Shown here piece after piece: positions 50,797 through 60,397 of a stretch of DNA of 64,000 bases; within the stretch, counting starts at the first letter, position 1; every line of letters starts with the position of its first letter. The translations under genes were made by a program, and so were the position numbers. The notes beneath the pieces are model-generated. The model saw nothing but the letters and a program-made list of their open reading frames with translations, was not told the origin of the DNA and made no database searches. Origin of the DNA: Arenimonas sp. (lineage in GTDB: Bacteria; Pseudomonadota; Alphaproteobacteria; Rhizobiales; Rhizobiaceae); contig JAIBEK010000026.1 in assembly GCA_019459145.1 (NCBI GenBank), positions 1 to 64,000 on the forward strand. Direction: 5' to 3'.

Positions 50797-53487
50797 ATGA
50801 CCCCTCAGCCGGGTGGCACGAGAACGGGTGCGTTTCGCACCGACCCGGCGCTGGCGCGACGGGTGGCGGTCAAGCGCTTCCTGGCGCGGTTCGTGCTGTT
50901 CGCCGAGCATCTCCTGCCGCTGTTCCTGCCGCTTGCCGGCATTGCCGCGATCTTCGTCTCGCTGGCCTGGCTCGGCGTCTACCGGCAATTGCCGGATTTC
51001 CTGCGTCTCGGCCTGGTCTTCGTCCTCACCTTCGCCTTCATCGCGAGCCTGTTGCCCTTTGCCCGCCTGCGCTGGCCGGCCGGCGAGGAGGCCGACCGGC
51101 TGCTCGAGGAGCGCAATCACCTCGCCCACCAGCCCGTCGCCGTACAGGACGACGAGCCGGCCTTCGAGACGCCCTTTGCGCGCGCGCTCTGGGTCGAGCA
51201 CCAGCGCCGCATGGCCGAGACGATCGCGGCGCTCGATGCCGGCCTGCCGCGCCCGGATATATCCCGTTTCGATCGCTATGCGCTGCGCGCCGTGCCCGCG
51301 CTCCTGTTCGTCACCGCGCTTGCCTATTCCGGCTCGAACGGCGCCGGCGTAATCGCCGACGCCTTCAGACGTCAGGCCTTGGCCACCGACACGCCCGGCC
51401 TGAGGATAGACGCCTGGATTACCCCGCCCGCCTATACCGGCCAGCCCCCGGTCTTCCTGTCCGGCCGCGACGGCCAGGGGGATGGTCAGGGGAGCGGCCA
51501 GTTGGACGGCAAGGCGCGAGTACCGCAAAATGCCCAGGCCACGGTTCGCATCAGCGGCGGCAGCGCCGACGAGAAGGTCCTGTTCCGCCGGGCCGAGGAT
51601 GGCACCGTGACCGAGATCGCCATGGGCGCCACTGCTGATGCGGACGACGAGCCGGCCGACGAACCCGCGGTCAAGCCCGCTCCCACCGCCCCGAATGCTG
51701 CCCGTGTGCATGAATGGAAGCTCGATTCGAGCGGCGAGCTTCTGGTCGGCGGGCGGCAATGGGCGATCGAGGTCATTCCCGACAAGGCGCCGGAAATCGC
51801 CTTTGACGGCCTGCCGCGCCGCAGCGCCAACGGCGCGCTGGAAATCGGCTTTACCGCCAAGGACGACTACGGTCTTGCCAAGGCCCATGCCGAGATCGAG
51901 CCGCTGGAGGAAAAGGCGGATGCCATTCCGCTCTATGCCCTGCCGGAATACAAGCTCGACCTGCCGCGCCACAATGCCCGCGACGCCAAGGGGCTGTCGA
52001 GCCGCAACATCAACGAGCATCCGCTGTCGGGCCGCAAGGTCCGCCTCACGCTGGTGGCAACCGATGGCGCCGGCCAAACCGGCCGCAGCCCGCCGCATGA
52101 AATGACGCTTCCGGCGCGCGCCTTCGTCGAGCCGCTGGCGGCGGCTGTCGCCGAGGAACGCCAGGTCTTCGCACTGGACATCCGCGACCTGCGTCAGGCG
52201 ATCGCGCTGAACGAGGCGTTGCAGATCCGCCCCGAGGAAACGATCCCCAACACGACGCACTACCTGCTGCTCCAGTCGGCGCAGGCGCGCATGAAGCTGG
52301 CACGCTCCACGGAGGAACTGGAGAACACCGCCGATTACCTCTGGGAGATCGCCCTCGGCATTGACGGCGGCGAGCTGTCACTGGCCGAACGCAAGCTGCG
52401 CGACGCGCAACAGGCGCTGGCCGATGCGCTGGAACGCAATGCGCCGGACGAAGAGATCAAGAAGCTGATGGACGAGCTGCGCGCCGCCATGCAGGAATTC
52501 ATGACCGCGATGGCGCAGCGCCAGCCGAATGCCGAGGGCCAGCAGCAGCAACAGTCGGCGCAGAACGTGCTGCGCCAGCGCGATCTGGAAAACATGATGA
52601 ACCAGATCGAGAACCTCGCCCGCTCCGGCAATCGCGACGCGGCGCGGCAGATGCTCTCGGAGCTGCAGCGGATGATGAACAACCTGCAGGCAGGCCGCCC
52701 GCAGCGCGGCGGCCAGCAGCAGGAAAACAGCCAGGCCCGCCAGCAGATCGACAAGCTCGGCGAGATCATGCAGGAGCAGCAGAGGCTGATGGACGAGACC
52801 TTCCGTCTCGACCAGGCCTTGAGGGACCGCATGCAGAGGGGTGATCCCGAAGGCGGCGAAGACGGCGAGTTTCTCGAACAGATGCCGCAGGACGGCGAAG
52901 AAGGTGGGCAGCCGCAGCAAGGTCAGCAGGGTGAGGACGGACAGGACGGTCAGCAGGGCTCGCCGACCGACCGGATGACGGCCGAGCAATTGCGCGAGGC
53001 GTTGAAGAACCTGCGCGCCCAGCAGGATGCGCTGGGCAAGAAGCTCGGCGAACTGCAGAAGGGGCTGGGCGAACTCGGCGTCAAGCCGGGAGAAGGCTTC
53101 GGCCAGGCCGAGCGCGAGATGCGCGGCGCAGGCGAAGCGCTGGGCAAGAGCCAGGGCGAGCAGGCGGTGGAGGGCCAGGGCAAGGCGCTCGAGGCATTGC
53201 GCCAGGGCGCGCGCGACATGATGAACCAGATGATGCAGGCGATGCGCGGCCAGCAGGGACAGGGCGAGCAGCAGGGCAACAATCAGGGCGACCAGAACGG
53301 TCGCGACCCGCTCGGCCGCCCGCGCGCCACCACCGGCCCCGATTTCGGCGAACGCGTCAACGTTCCCGACGAGATCGACGTGCAGCGGGCGCGTGAGATC
53401 CTCGAGGCCATCCGCAAGAAACTCGGCGACAATGCCGGCCCGGAATTCGAACGCCGCTACCTCGAACGGCTCCTGGACATTCAATAG
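50797..53487 (+). CDS. TIGR02302 (DUF4175) family membrane protein
   Basis: N-terminal TM pair; long coiled/Q-rich tail (NAEGQQQQQSAQN, GQQGEDGQDGQQG); position after lysA. Confidence 0.88.
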   Translation: MTPQPGGTRTGAFRTDPALARRVAVKRFLARFVLFAEHLLPLFLPLAGIAAIFVSLAWLGVYRQLPDFLRLGLVFVLTFAFIASLLPFARLRWPAGEEADRLLEERNHLAHQPVAVQDDEPAFETPFARALWVEHQRRMAETIAALDAGLPRPDISRFDRYALRAVPALLFVTALAYSGSNGAGVIADAFRRQALATDTPGLRIDAWITPPAYTGQPPVFLSGRDGQGDGQGSGQLDGKARVPQNAQATVRISGGSADEKVLFRRAEDGTVTEIAMGATADADDEPADEPAVKPAPTAPNAARVHEWKLDSSGELLVGGRQWAIEVIPDKAPEIAFDGLPRRSANGALEIGFTAKDDYGLAKAHAEIEPLEEKADAIPLYALPEYKLDLPRHNARDAKGLSSRNINEHPLSGRKVRLTLVATDGAGQTGRSPPHEMTLPARAFVEPLAAAVAEERQVFALDIRDLRQAIALNEALQIRPEETIPNTTHYLLLQSAQARMKLARSTEELENTADYLWEIALGIDGGELSLAERKLRDAQQALADALERNAPDEEIKKLMDELRAAMQEFMTAMAQRQPNAEGQQQQQSAQNVLRQRDLENMMNQIENLARSGNRDAARQMLSELQRMMNNLQAGRPQRGGQQQENSQARQQIDKLGEIMQEQQRLMDETFRLDQALRDRMQRGDPEGGEDGEFLEQMPQDGEEGGQPQQGQQGEDGQDGQQGSPTDRMTAEQLREALKNLRAQQDALGKKLGELQKGLGELGVKPGEGFGQAEREMRGAGEALGKSQGEQAVEGQGKALEALRQGARDMMNQMMQAMRGQQGQGEQQGNNQGDQNGRDPLGRPRATTGPDFGERVNVPDEIDVQRAREILEAIRKKLGDNAGPEFERRYLERLLDIQ

Positions 53488-53548
53488 GGCGACCACTCGT
53501 CCAACCGGCTTCGCCTGTCAGTCGTGTTCGGATCTCAGCGCTTCCGAT

Positions 53549-54268
53549 CTACCAGGGAGTGGTGCCACCGGGCTCCACGAAGCGACCGGACCCGACCTCT
53601 TCGAGCGCAAATCGCACGGGAAGTCGCGCCCCTTCTTGCGGGGTCATCGTGCCGTAGCCCGTGAGATCGGTCTTGACGAATCCCGGGCTCACCGAATTCA
53701 CCGCAATGCCCGATCCGCGCAGTTCTTCGTGGAGTTGGACCGTCAGCATATTCAGTGCTGCCTTTGACGCATTGTAGCCGATGAATTGCGCCGAATAGTA
53801 GGGCGATTGCGGATCGCCGTTCAACGTCAGCGAGCCAAGCGAGCTGGCGAGGTTGACGATCCGGGCGGTGCCGGCCGAACGCAACAGCGGCAGCATGGAC
53901 TGGGTGACCGCAAGCGTGCCGAGAAAATTCGTCTCCATGACCCGACGCACCGCGTCGAGCGACGCCTTGCCCGGCGGACCGTCGGCAGGATCGAAAATGC
54001 CGGCATTGTTGACGAGGATGTCGAGCTTGCCGTGCGTCTCGCCGATCTGCCTGGCGGCCGCGACGATCGATGCGGGGTCCAGCAGGTCGAGCGCAAGGAC
54101 CTCAGCCGACAGCCCCTCGCCGGTGAGATCTGCTGCCGCCGCGCGGCCCCGCTCTGCGTCGCGCGCGCCGATGATGACGTGCGCACCCGCCTCGGCGAGC
54201 TGCCGGGCGATTTCGAGGCCGATCCCCTTGTTGGCTCCGGTGACGAGTGCAATCCGTGTGTCGGCCAT
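53549..54268 (-). CDS. SDR family oxidoreductase
   Basis: ALVTGANKGIGLEIARQLAEAG; LVNNAG; YNASKAALNMLTVQLHEEL. Confidence 0.95.
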   Translation of the reverse strand: MADTRIALVTGANKGIGLEIARQLAEAGAHVIIGARDAERGRAAAADLTGEGLSAEVLALDLLDPASIVAAARQIGETHGKLDILVNNAGIFDPADGPPGKASLDAVRRVMETNFLGTLAVTQSMLPLLRSAGTARIVNLASSLGSLTLNGDPQSPYYSAQFIGYNASKAALNMLTVQLHEELRGSGIAVNSVSPGFVKTDLTGYGTMTPQEGARLPVRFALEEVGSGRFVEPGGTTPW

Positions 54269-54308
54269 CCGAACTCCCTTTCCTTTTGCTGCGATGCCGA
54301 CAAATATA

Positions 54309-54322
54309 TGAAGGATCGTTCA
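54309..54322. promoter_or_regulatory. Candidate TetR-type operator in the SDR/tetR divergent promoter
   Basis: TGAAGGATCGTTCA near-palindrome between divergent starts. Confidence 0.5.
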
Positions 54323-54338
54323 GCTTGAGGATTCGCGT

Positions 54339-54977
54339 TTGGCCCCAGCAACGCCCCGAGCCCTGACGCCCCGGAAAAGGCCGCGTCAGGCACGCTCCAC
54401 CGCCACGGTGGATGCGATATTCGAAGCGACCATTCAGGTTTTGCTGAGCGCGGGACCGCATCGGTTGACAACCACGCGGGTGGCCGAGCGGGCCGGGGTC
54501 TCGGTCGGGACGATGTACCAGTATTTTCCACACAAGCAGGCGCTGATCTATGCGTTGAACGAACGCTACCTGGATGTCCTGGCGGGAAAGATCGAGGCGA
54601 CATGCCGAGCGTCTCACGGCGCACCCGTCGGGCGGATGGCCGAAGCGCTCATAGACACCTACTGGCGGGCGAAGACGGAACGGGCCGATGTGACGCGGGC
54701 GCTATACCGGTCGGTGATCGAACTGGACAACGAAGCGCTGATCGAGACCTTCGCCCGACGGGTCGATGCGGCGGCCGTCGCCATGCTGCGCACGGCCCCG
54801 GATGCACGTTTCGAGAATGTCGAACCCGTCAATCTGACACTCGTCACGGTCATATTCGGAACGGTGCGCAACGCCTTCGAGCGGCGACTCTCGGAAAATG
54901 ACGCCGCTGTATTGCAAGATCAGCTGACCTCGATGTGTCAGGCCTATCTGAAAGCCCAGATGAGCAGAGAAGCCTGA
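54339..54977 (+). CDS. TetR/AcrR family transcriptional regulator
   Basis: TVDAIFEATIQVLLSAGPHRLTTTRVAERAGVSVGTMYQYFPHKQALIYAL; TTG start in the track. Confidence 0.93.
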   Translation: MAPATPRALTPRKRPRQARSTATVDAIFEATIQVLLSAGPHRLTTTRVAERAGVSVGTMYQYFPHKQALIYALNERYLDVLAGKIEATCRASHGAPVGRMAEALIDTYWRAKTERADVTRALYRSVIELDNEALIETFARRVDAAAVAMLRTAPDARFENVEPVNLTLVTVIFGTVRNAFERRLSENDAAVLQDQLTSMCQAYLKAQMSREA

Positions 54978-55013
54978 CGGTCCGTCGCGATCAAGAGCCG
55001 CGATGGGCTCCGT

Positions 55014-55373
55014 TCATTGGGCGAGCGCCATGGCGACGGCCTTGCGGATATCCGGAAGGGCGAAGGGTTTCGACACGACGTCGATGATCTTGGCCGACAG
55101 ATCGTCGGCCCGCTCGCGCTGCTCGGCATAGCCGGTCATCAGCAGGATCTTCAGCCCCGGAAAATCGGAATGGGCGCGATGGGCGAGTTCGATGCCGTCC
55201 ATGACCGGCATGCGGATATCGGACAGCAGCAGGTCGAAGCTCTCTTCGGCCAGACGCTCCAGCCCCTCGGCGCCGTCGGCCGCCTCGAAGGTCTCATGGC
55301 CGTCGAGGCGCAAGGCCCGCGCCACGAAGGAGCGCAGCGAGTCTTCGTCCTCGGTGATGAGAATTCGCGCCAT
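55014..55373 (-). CDS. CheY-like response regulator, CpdR-like
   Basis: MARILITEDEDSLRSFVARALRLDGHE...LLLSDIRMPVMDGIELA...KILLMTGYAEQRERADDLSAKIIDVVSKPF; receiver only. Confidence 0.9.
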   Translation of the reverse strand: MARILITEDEDSLRSFVARALRLDGHETFEAADGAEGLERLAEESFDLLLSDIRMPVMDGIELAHRAHSDFPGLKILLMTGYAEQRERADDLSAKIIDVVSKPFALPDIRKAVAMALAQ

Positions 55374-55466
55374 GATCGATCTGCTCCCGGTCCATTCATT
55401 GTCCGAGAGAGAAATCACCAGAGTTTCGTTTGCGATCGGTAAACGCCAAGGGGGCTGACCGCGCCC

Positions 55467-55474
55467 ATGGTTAA
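55467..55474 (-). promoter_or_regulatory. Candidate CtrA half-site upstream of the CpdR-like regulator
   Basis: Minus strand TTAACCAT, about 95 bp upstream of the start codon. Confidence 0.35.
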
Positions 55475-55520
55475 CGAGTGATCTTCGTCCAGGGGCGATA
55501 GTTTGCCCCGGAAAGATATC

Positions 55521-56072
55521 TCAGGCCTCGGCCGCATCGCCGGTGACGACGCCGACATAGGGCAGTTCGCGGAAGGCATAGGCGACGTCCATGCCATAGC
55601 CGACGACGAAATAGTCGGGGCATTCGAAGCCGACATAATCGGCCTCGAGCTGTTCCTGCCGCTTCACCTTCTTGTCGAGCAGCACGGCGAGAGAGACATT
55701 GGAGGCGCCGCGCTCATAGAGCAGCTCCTTGGCGAACTTGAGCGTGCGACCGGATTCGAGGATGTCGTCGATCAGGAGGACGTCGCGGCCATGCACGTCG
55801 CTGTCGATGTCCTTGACGATCCTGACGCCTTGCGAAACCGTGCCGGTGCCGTAGCTGGACAGGGTGATGAACTCGACCTCGGGCGCAAGCCCGACATCGT
55901 GCAGGGCGCGGATCAGGTCGGCGGCGAAGATGAAGGAACCCTTGAGCACCGCGATCACCAGAAGATCGTTGGCCGGCCCCTTGGCGATCTCGGCGGCTAG
56001 CTGGTGGTTACGCTCATTGATCTGCCGGGCGGTGTAGAGCGGCTCGATGTTCTTTCCGCGGACGACGGGCAT
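55521..56072 (-). CDS. hpt: Hypoxanthine phosphoribosyltransferase
   Basis: VLLIDDILESGRTLKFAKELL; LLVIAVLKGSFIFAADLIRAL. Confidence 0.95.
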   Translation of the reverse strand: MPVVRGKNIEPLYTARQINERNHQLAAEIAKGPANDLLVIAVLKGSFIFAADLIRALHDVGLAPEVEFITLSSYGTGTVSQGVRIVKDIDSDVHGRDVLLIDDILESGRTLKFAKELLYERGASNVSLAVLLDKKVKRQEQLEADYVGFECPDYFVVGYGMDVAYAFRELPYVGVVTGDAAEA

Positions 56073-56155
56073 GGCTTACTCCTTTGAGCGCTGCGGCTTG
56101 GCCGAACGTCTCGGCCGTTCATGGAAAGTGTTGGCCGATAGCACAGTCAGGCGCG

Positions 56156-56842
56156 TCAGGCACCCGATTCCTCGAATGACAGCTTGAGTTCCGGCGTTTT
56201 TCCACCGGGATGCAGCAATCGCGCCGTGATGCCGCGGCTGTGGCCGGCGTCGATCTCGTCGACGGGTGTGGCGATATAGGTGCTGGCGACGATCTGGCCG
56301 CCGGCGATCAGGTCGGCCCGGAGCTTCGGCACCGGACTTTTCGCCGCGCTGCGGTTTTCGATGATGGCGTTGACCTGGAGGATGCGCATGCCGTCGTCGT
56401 CGCGCGGGGTGAGGCTGACATGGGTGATATCGAGCGGCCGGGCACTGGCTTGCTCGGCGGGACGGCCGACAAGCAGCCCGGCCATGGCGAAGGTGGCGGC
56501 AAAGACCAGCGCGACGAAGACCGCGAATGCCCCGTTCGACAAGGACTGAAGAACCCTCTCCGTCTGCCGCAACGAGCCCGCGGCAAGGGTTGTCCAGCGG
56601 TTGGCGGCGGCAGTGCGCTGCCTTGACGCGGAAAAGTGGCGATTGTCATTCAACCCGCGCGCGGCCCCTGCCCGGCGCGGCGCCTCGCGCCCGGGGACAG
56701 GTATGGAGACGGGTACGAAATGCGCGTCGACCACATCCGCCCGTGCGCCAAGGGCGGGGCGCAGCGGACGGCGCGGTCGCTCGGGCGGCAGGAGGTCGAT
56801 CTCCGGCGGGGCCGGGGGGCGTCTGGAACGGAATGCGTTCAT
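56156..56842 (-). CDS. Hypothetical membrane protein with extracytoplasmic domain
   Basis: Pro-rich N terminus, one TM (NGAFAVFVALVFAATFAMAGLLV), C-terminal DUF3426-like beta domain; divergent from ftsE. Confidence 0.75.
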   Translation of the reverse strand: MNAFRSRRPPAPPEIDLLPPERPRRPLRPALGARADVVDAHFVPVSIPVPGREAPRRAGAARGLNDNRHFSASRQRTAAANRWTTLAAGSLRQTERVLQSLSNGAFAVFVALVFAATFAMAGLLVGRPAEQASARPLDITHVSLTPRDDDGMRILQVNAIIENRSAAKSPVPKLRADLIAGGQIVASTYIATPVDEIDAGHSRGITARLLHPGGKTPELKLSFEESGA

Positions 56843-57043
56843 TTTTCCGGTGCCTTTCGCGTAAGCCCGCCGACCGGCCAAATCTGGGCATTGAAACGAA
56901 TCCCCTCCAGACGTAAATTCAAATGGTTAATGCTTCGAAAAGATGCGCCGCAACGCGCCATCTTTCGGGCGGAATTTACCGGCTGTTAACCCTCCTGGTT
57001 AACATGGTGCAGACCCACGCGATCTGTCAGACTGGCTGAGCCC

Positions 57044-57703
57044 TTGATCCACTTCGAAAATGTCGGTTTGCGTTATGGAATGGGACCGGAGATCCTCCGT
57101 GACCTGACCTTCGATATTCCGAAGCGTTCCTTCCAGTTCCTGACCGGCCCGTCAGGCGCGGGCAAGACCACGCTGCTGCGCCTGCTGTTCATGTCGCTGC
57201 AGCCGACGCGCGGACTGATCCGCAGTTTCGGCCGCGACATCACCAAGATCCCGCGCGCCGAACTGCCCATGCTGCGCCGGCGGGTCGGCATCGTCTTCCA
57301 GGATTTCCAGCTGCTCGATCACCTGACCACCTACGAGAACGTCGCGCTGCCGCTGCGCGTGCGCGGCAAGGACGAGTCGAGCTACCGCAACGACGTGCTG
57401 GAACTGCTGAAGTGGGTGGGGCTGGGCGAGCGCATCAATGTTCTTCCGCCGGTGCTTTCGGGTGGCGAAAAACAGCGCGTGGCGATCGCCCGTGCCCTGA
57501 TCGACCGGCCGGAAATCCTGCTGGCCGACGAACCGACGGGCAATGTCGACCCGCCGATGGCGCGCCGACTGCTCAGCCTGTTCCTCGAGTTGAACCGCCT
57601 CGGCACGGCCGTCGTCATCGCCACCCACGACCTGGCGCTGATGGACCAGATCGACGCGCGACGCATGATCCTCACAGACGGGCGGCTCGACATCTATGAC
57701 TGA
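57044..57703 (+). CDS. ftsE: Cell division ATP-binding protein FtsE
   Basis: MIHFENVGLRYGMGPEILRDL; Walker A GPSGAGKTTLLRLL; LSGGEKQRVAIARAL; overlaps ftsX. Confidence 0.95.
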   Translation: MIHFENVGLRYGMGPEILRDLTFDIPKRSFQFLTGPSGAGKTTLLRLLFMSLQPTRGLIRSFGRDITKIPRAELPMLRRRVGIVFQDFQLLDHLTTYENVALPLRVRGKDESSYRNDVLELLKWVGLGERINVLPPVLSGGEKQRVAIARALIDRPEILLADEPTGNVDPPMARRLLSLFLELNRLGTAVVIATHDLALMDQIDARRMILTDGRLDIYD

Positions 57704-58721
57704 GCTCGACCAGAACGACCGCCGCGCGCCGCGCACGACCGGCAAGCCCCAGGCTCCGCGCCGCACCGCGATGACGGTGAGGCCGACCGGCCCGATCCTG
57801 CCGCCCTCCAACATCCAGGGCAATGCGCTGATGGTGGTGATCGCCATCATGGCTTTCCTCGCCTGCCTGACGCTCGGCGCCGTCTCGATGGTGCGGGCCA
57901 CGGCGGCCGGCTGGCAGAGCCAGATCGCCCGCGAGATCACCATCCAGATCAAGCCGGAAGACGGCCTCGACATGGACCAGGCACTCGTCAAGGCCCGCGA
58001 CCTCGCCCTGACCTTCGTCGGCACGAAGGAAGGCCAGATCATGGACGAGGACGCGACGGCCAGGCTGCTGGAGCCCTGGCTCGGCACGGGGCTCGACCTT
58101 GACGAACTGCCGGTTCCACGCCTGGTCATCGTCACCATCGACGAGGCCAGTCCGCCCGACTTCGCCGCGATGCGCGAATTGTTGAAGACCGAGGTGCCGC
58201 AGGCCTTCCTCGACGATCACCGGACCTGGGTGGACCGGCTCGTTCAGATGGCCCGAACCACCGTGCTGATCGGCTCGGGCGTGCTCGTCCTGGTCTTCAC
58301 CGCCATGGTGATGACCGTGGTTTTCGCCACGCGCGGCGCGCTGTCGGGCAACCGCCATATCATCGAGGTGCTGCATTTCGTCGGCGCCGAAGGCTCGTTC
58401 GTCGCGCAGGAATTCCAGAAGCACTTTTTGAAGATCAGCCTGAAGGGTGCGGCTGCCGGCGGCCTGCTCGCCGCGGCCCTGTTCCTGGTCGCCGGTTTCT
58501 GGCAGAGCCGCTCTCTGGCGACGCCGGAAAGCGATCAGGCGGCGGCCCTGTTCGGCACGTTCTCGATCGGGCCCCTCGGCTATCTCGGCATTTTCGCCAC
58601 GATGATCGTCATCGCGCTGTTGACCACCCTGACCGCACGGTTGACCGTGATCCGCACCATCTATGAAATCGACCTCATTCGCTCCGACCCGGCACGCACC
58701 GATGGATTGCCGGGTGACTGA
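57696..58721 (+). CDS. ftsX: Cell division protein FtsX
   Basis: Four TM regions, ABC permease following ftsE with 8-bp overlap. Confidence 0.92.
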   Translation: MTELDQNDRRAPRTTGKPQAPRRTAMTVRPTGPILPPSNIQGNALMVVIAIMAFLACLTLGAVSMVRATAAGWQSQIAREITIQIKPEDGLDMDQALVKARDLALTFVGTKEGQIMDEDATARLLEPWLGTGLDLDELPVPRLVIVTIDEASPPDFAAMRELLKTEVPQAFLDDHRTWVDRLVQMARTTVLIGSGVLVLVFTAMVMTVVFATRGALSGNRHIIEVLHFVGAEGSFVAQEFQKHFLKISLKGAAAGGLLAAALFLVAGFWQSRSLATPESDQAAALFGTFSIGPLGYLGIFATMIVIALLTTLTARLTVIRTIYEIDLIRSDPARTDGLPGD

Positions 58722-58740
58722 TGCGGCGAATGCCTGTTGA

Positions 58741-59514
58741 ATGCCACAAAGCCGCCTGTTCCATATGCCAGAAGCGCGCTATGCACGGACCATGACGATG
58801 GGTCAGATGAGTCGCGACAGAGCTTTCCGCGAGCAACAGCCGCAGCACAATGCCGGCGGCCTTTTCGCCCGCAGAGGGCGCTTGCGCCGCATCTTGCGCT
58901 ATGGCGGGCTTGTCGCGATCGTACTTGTCGCCGTCTTCCTCGCCGGCTTCCTGTGGTTCACCGATTCGGTGACGACGCTTGCGCCGCCGAGCCAAGCGAG
59001 GGCGGACGCCATCGTCGTTCTGACCGGCGGTTATCAGCGCATCGACCAGGCCGTCGAACTCCTGCGGCGCGGCTCCGGACGCCGGCTGTTGATTTCCGGC
59101 GCGCACCCGACGACGTCGCCCAGTCAGATTCGCAAGATGACACAAAGCTCGCCCGACCTCTTCGAGTGCTGCGTCGATGTCGGCTACGAGGCGCTCGACA
59201 CCATCGGCAACGCCAACGAGATCTCGCGCTGGATCAGGGACCACGGCTATTCTTCGGTTCTGGTCGTCACCAACAACTACCATATGCCGCGCAGCCTGAT
59301 GGAACTGCGCCGCAGGGACCGTGCGACGCGATACATCCCCTATCCGGTCGTCAATTCCGACCTGAAGCACACCGACTGGTATGCCGAACCGAACGTGCTG
59401 CGCACTCTACTGTCGGAATACGGCAAGACGCTGGTCGCCTATGCGCGAGGCATCATCGGCTGGGGCAGCGACGGCCTGCGATCCACGGCGAAGATGGCCG
59501 AAACCTCCGACTGA
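58741..59514 (+). CDS. YdcF family (DUF218, SanA/ElyC-like) protein
   Basis: ADAIVVLTGGYQRIDQAVELLRRGSGRRLLISGAHP...SSVLVVTNNYHMPRSLMELRR. Confidence 0.93.
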   Translation: MPQSRLFHMPEARYARTMTMGQMSRDRAFREQQPQHNAGGLFARRGRLRRILRYGGLVAIVLVAVFLAGFLWFTDSVTTLAPPSQARADAIVVLTGGYQRIDQAVELLRRGSGRRLLISGAHPTTSPSQIRKMTQSSPDLFECCVDVGYEALDTIGNANEISRWIRDHGYSSVLVVTNNYHMPRSLMELRRRDRATRYIPYPVVNSDLKHTDWYAEPNVLRTLLSEYGKTLVAYARGIIGWGSDGLRSTAKMAETSD

Positions 59515-59602
59515 CACGCCTCGGATTTCGCGCGACAACGCTTTTTATCCCTGCGGATTTGCGATAGGGACGTCTGCACGCCCGCCCGAGGAAAAGCGCC
59601 TA

Positions 59603-60394
59603 ATGATCATCCTGCGTTCCATCCTGTTCAACACGCTGTTCTACGCCAATCTGGTCCTGCAGATGGTGCTGCTTTCGCCATACTATTTCCTGGCATCGCG
59701 CAAGAAGGCCTTCGCGATCCCGAAGAACTGGGCGCGATCCAACCACTGGCTGATGGAGAAGATCGTCGGCACGACCTTCACGGTCGAGGGCCTGGAGAAC
59801 ATCCCGGAGGGCGGCTACATCCTGGCACCCAAGCACCAGTCGCTGTGGGACACCTATGCGCTGCTTCCCTGGCTCGACGATCCGGTCTACATCCTCAAGC
59901 GCGAACTGATGTGGATCCCGATCTTTGGCTGGTATGTGGCGCGGCAGAAGATGATCCCGGTCGACCGCGGGGCGCGCGGCAAGGTGATGGTTAAGGTCAT
60001 GGAACGGGCCAAGCAGGAAATGGCCGCCGGCCGCCAGCTGATCATCTATCCGGAAGGCACGCGCCGTCCGGCGGGCGCCGAGCCCGCCTACAAATACGGC
60101 ATCGCCCGCATCTACCGCGATCTCGACGTGCCGGTCGTGCCTGTCGCCATGCATCCAGGCCTGTTCTGGCCGCGCCGCAAGTTCCTGCGCTTCCCCGGCC
60201 ATTTCAAGGTGAAGATCCTGCCGCCGATCGAAGCCGGCCTCGATCCAGACCTGTTCTACGAGACGCTGATCGAAAGGCTGGAGAAGGTAAGCGACGAGCT
60301 GCTGGTCGAGACCGTGCGCGATAACCCGCAGGTGCCCCTGCCGCCAACCGCCGTGAAGCGGCTGAAGGAGTTGCAGGCGCAAAAGACGGCCTGA
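59603..60394 (+). CDS. plsC: 1-acyl-sn-glycerol-3-phosphate acyltransferase
   Basis: KHQSLWDTYAL (HX4D-type), IYPEGTRRP motif. Confidence 0.93.
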   Translation: MIILRSILFNTLFYANLVLQMVLLSPYYFLASRKKAFAIPKNWARSNHWLMEKIVGTTFTVEGLENIPEGGYILAPKHQSLWDTYALLPWLDDPVYILKRELMWIPIFGWYVARQKMIPVDRGARGKVMVKVMERAKQEMAAGRQLIIYPEGTRRPAGAEPAYKYGIARIYRDLDVPVVPVAMHPGLFWPRRKFLRFPGHFKVKILPPIEAGLDPDLFYETLIERLEKVSDELLVETVRDNPQVPLPPTAVKRLKELQAQKTA

Positions 60395-60397
60395 AAA

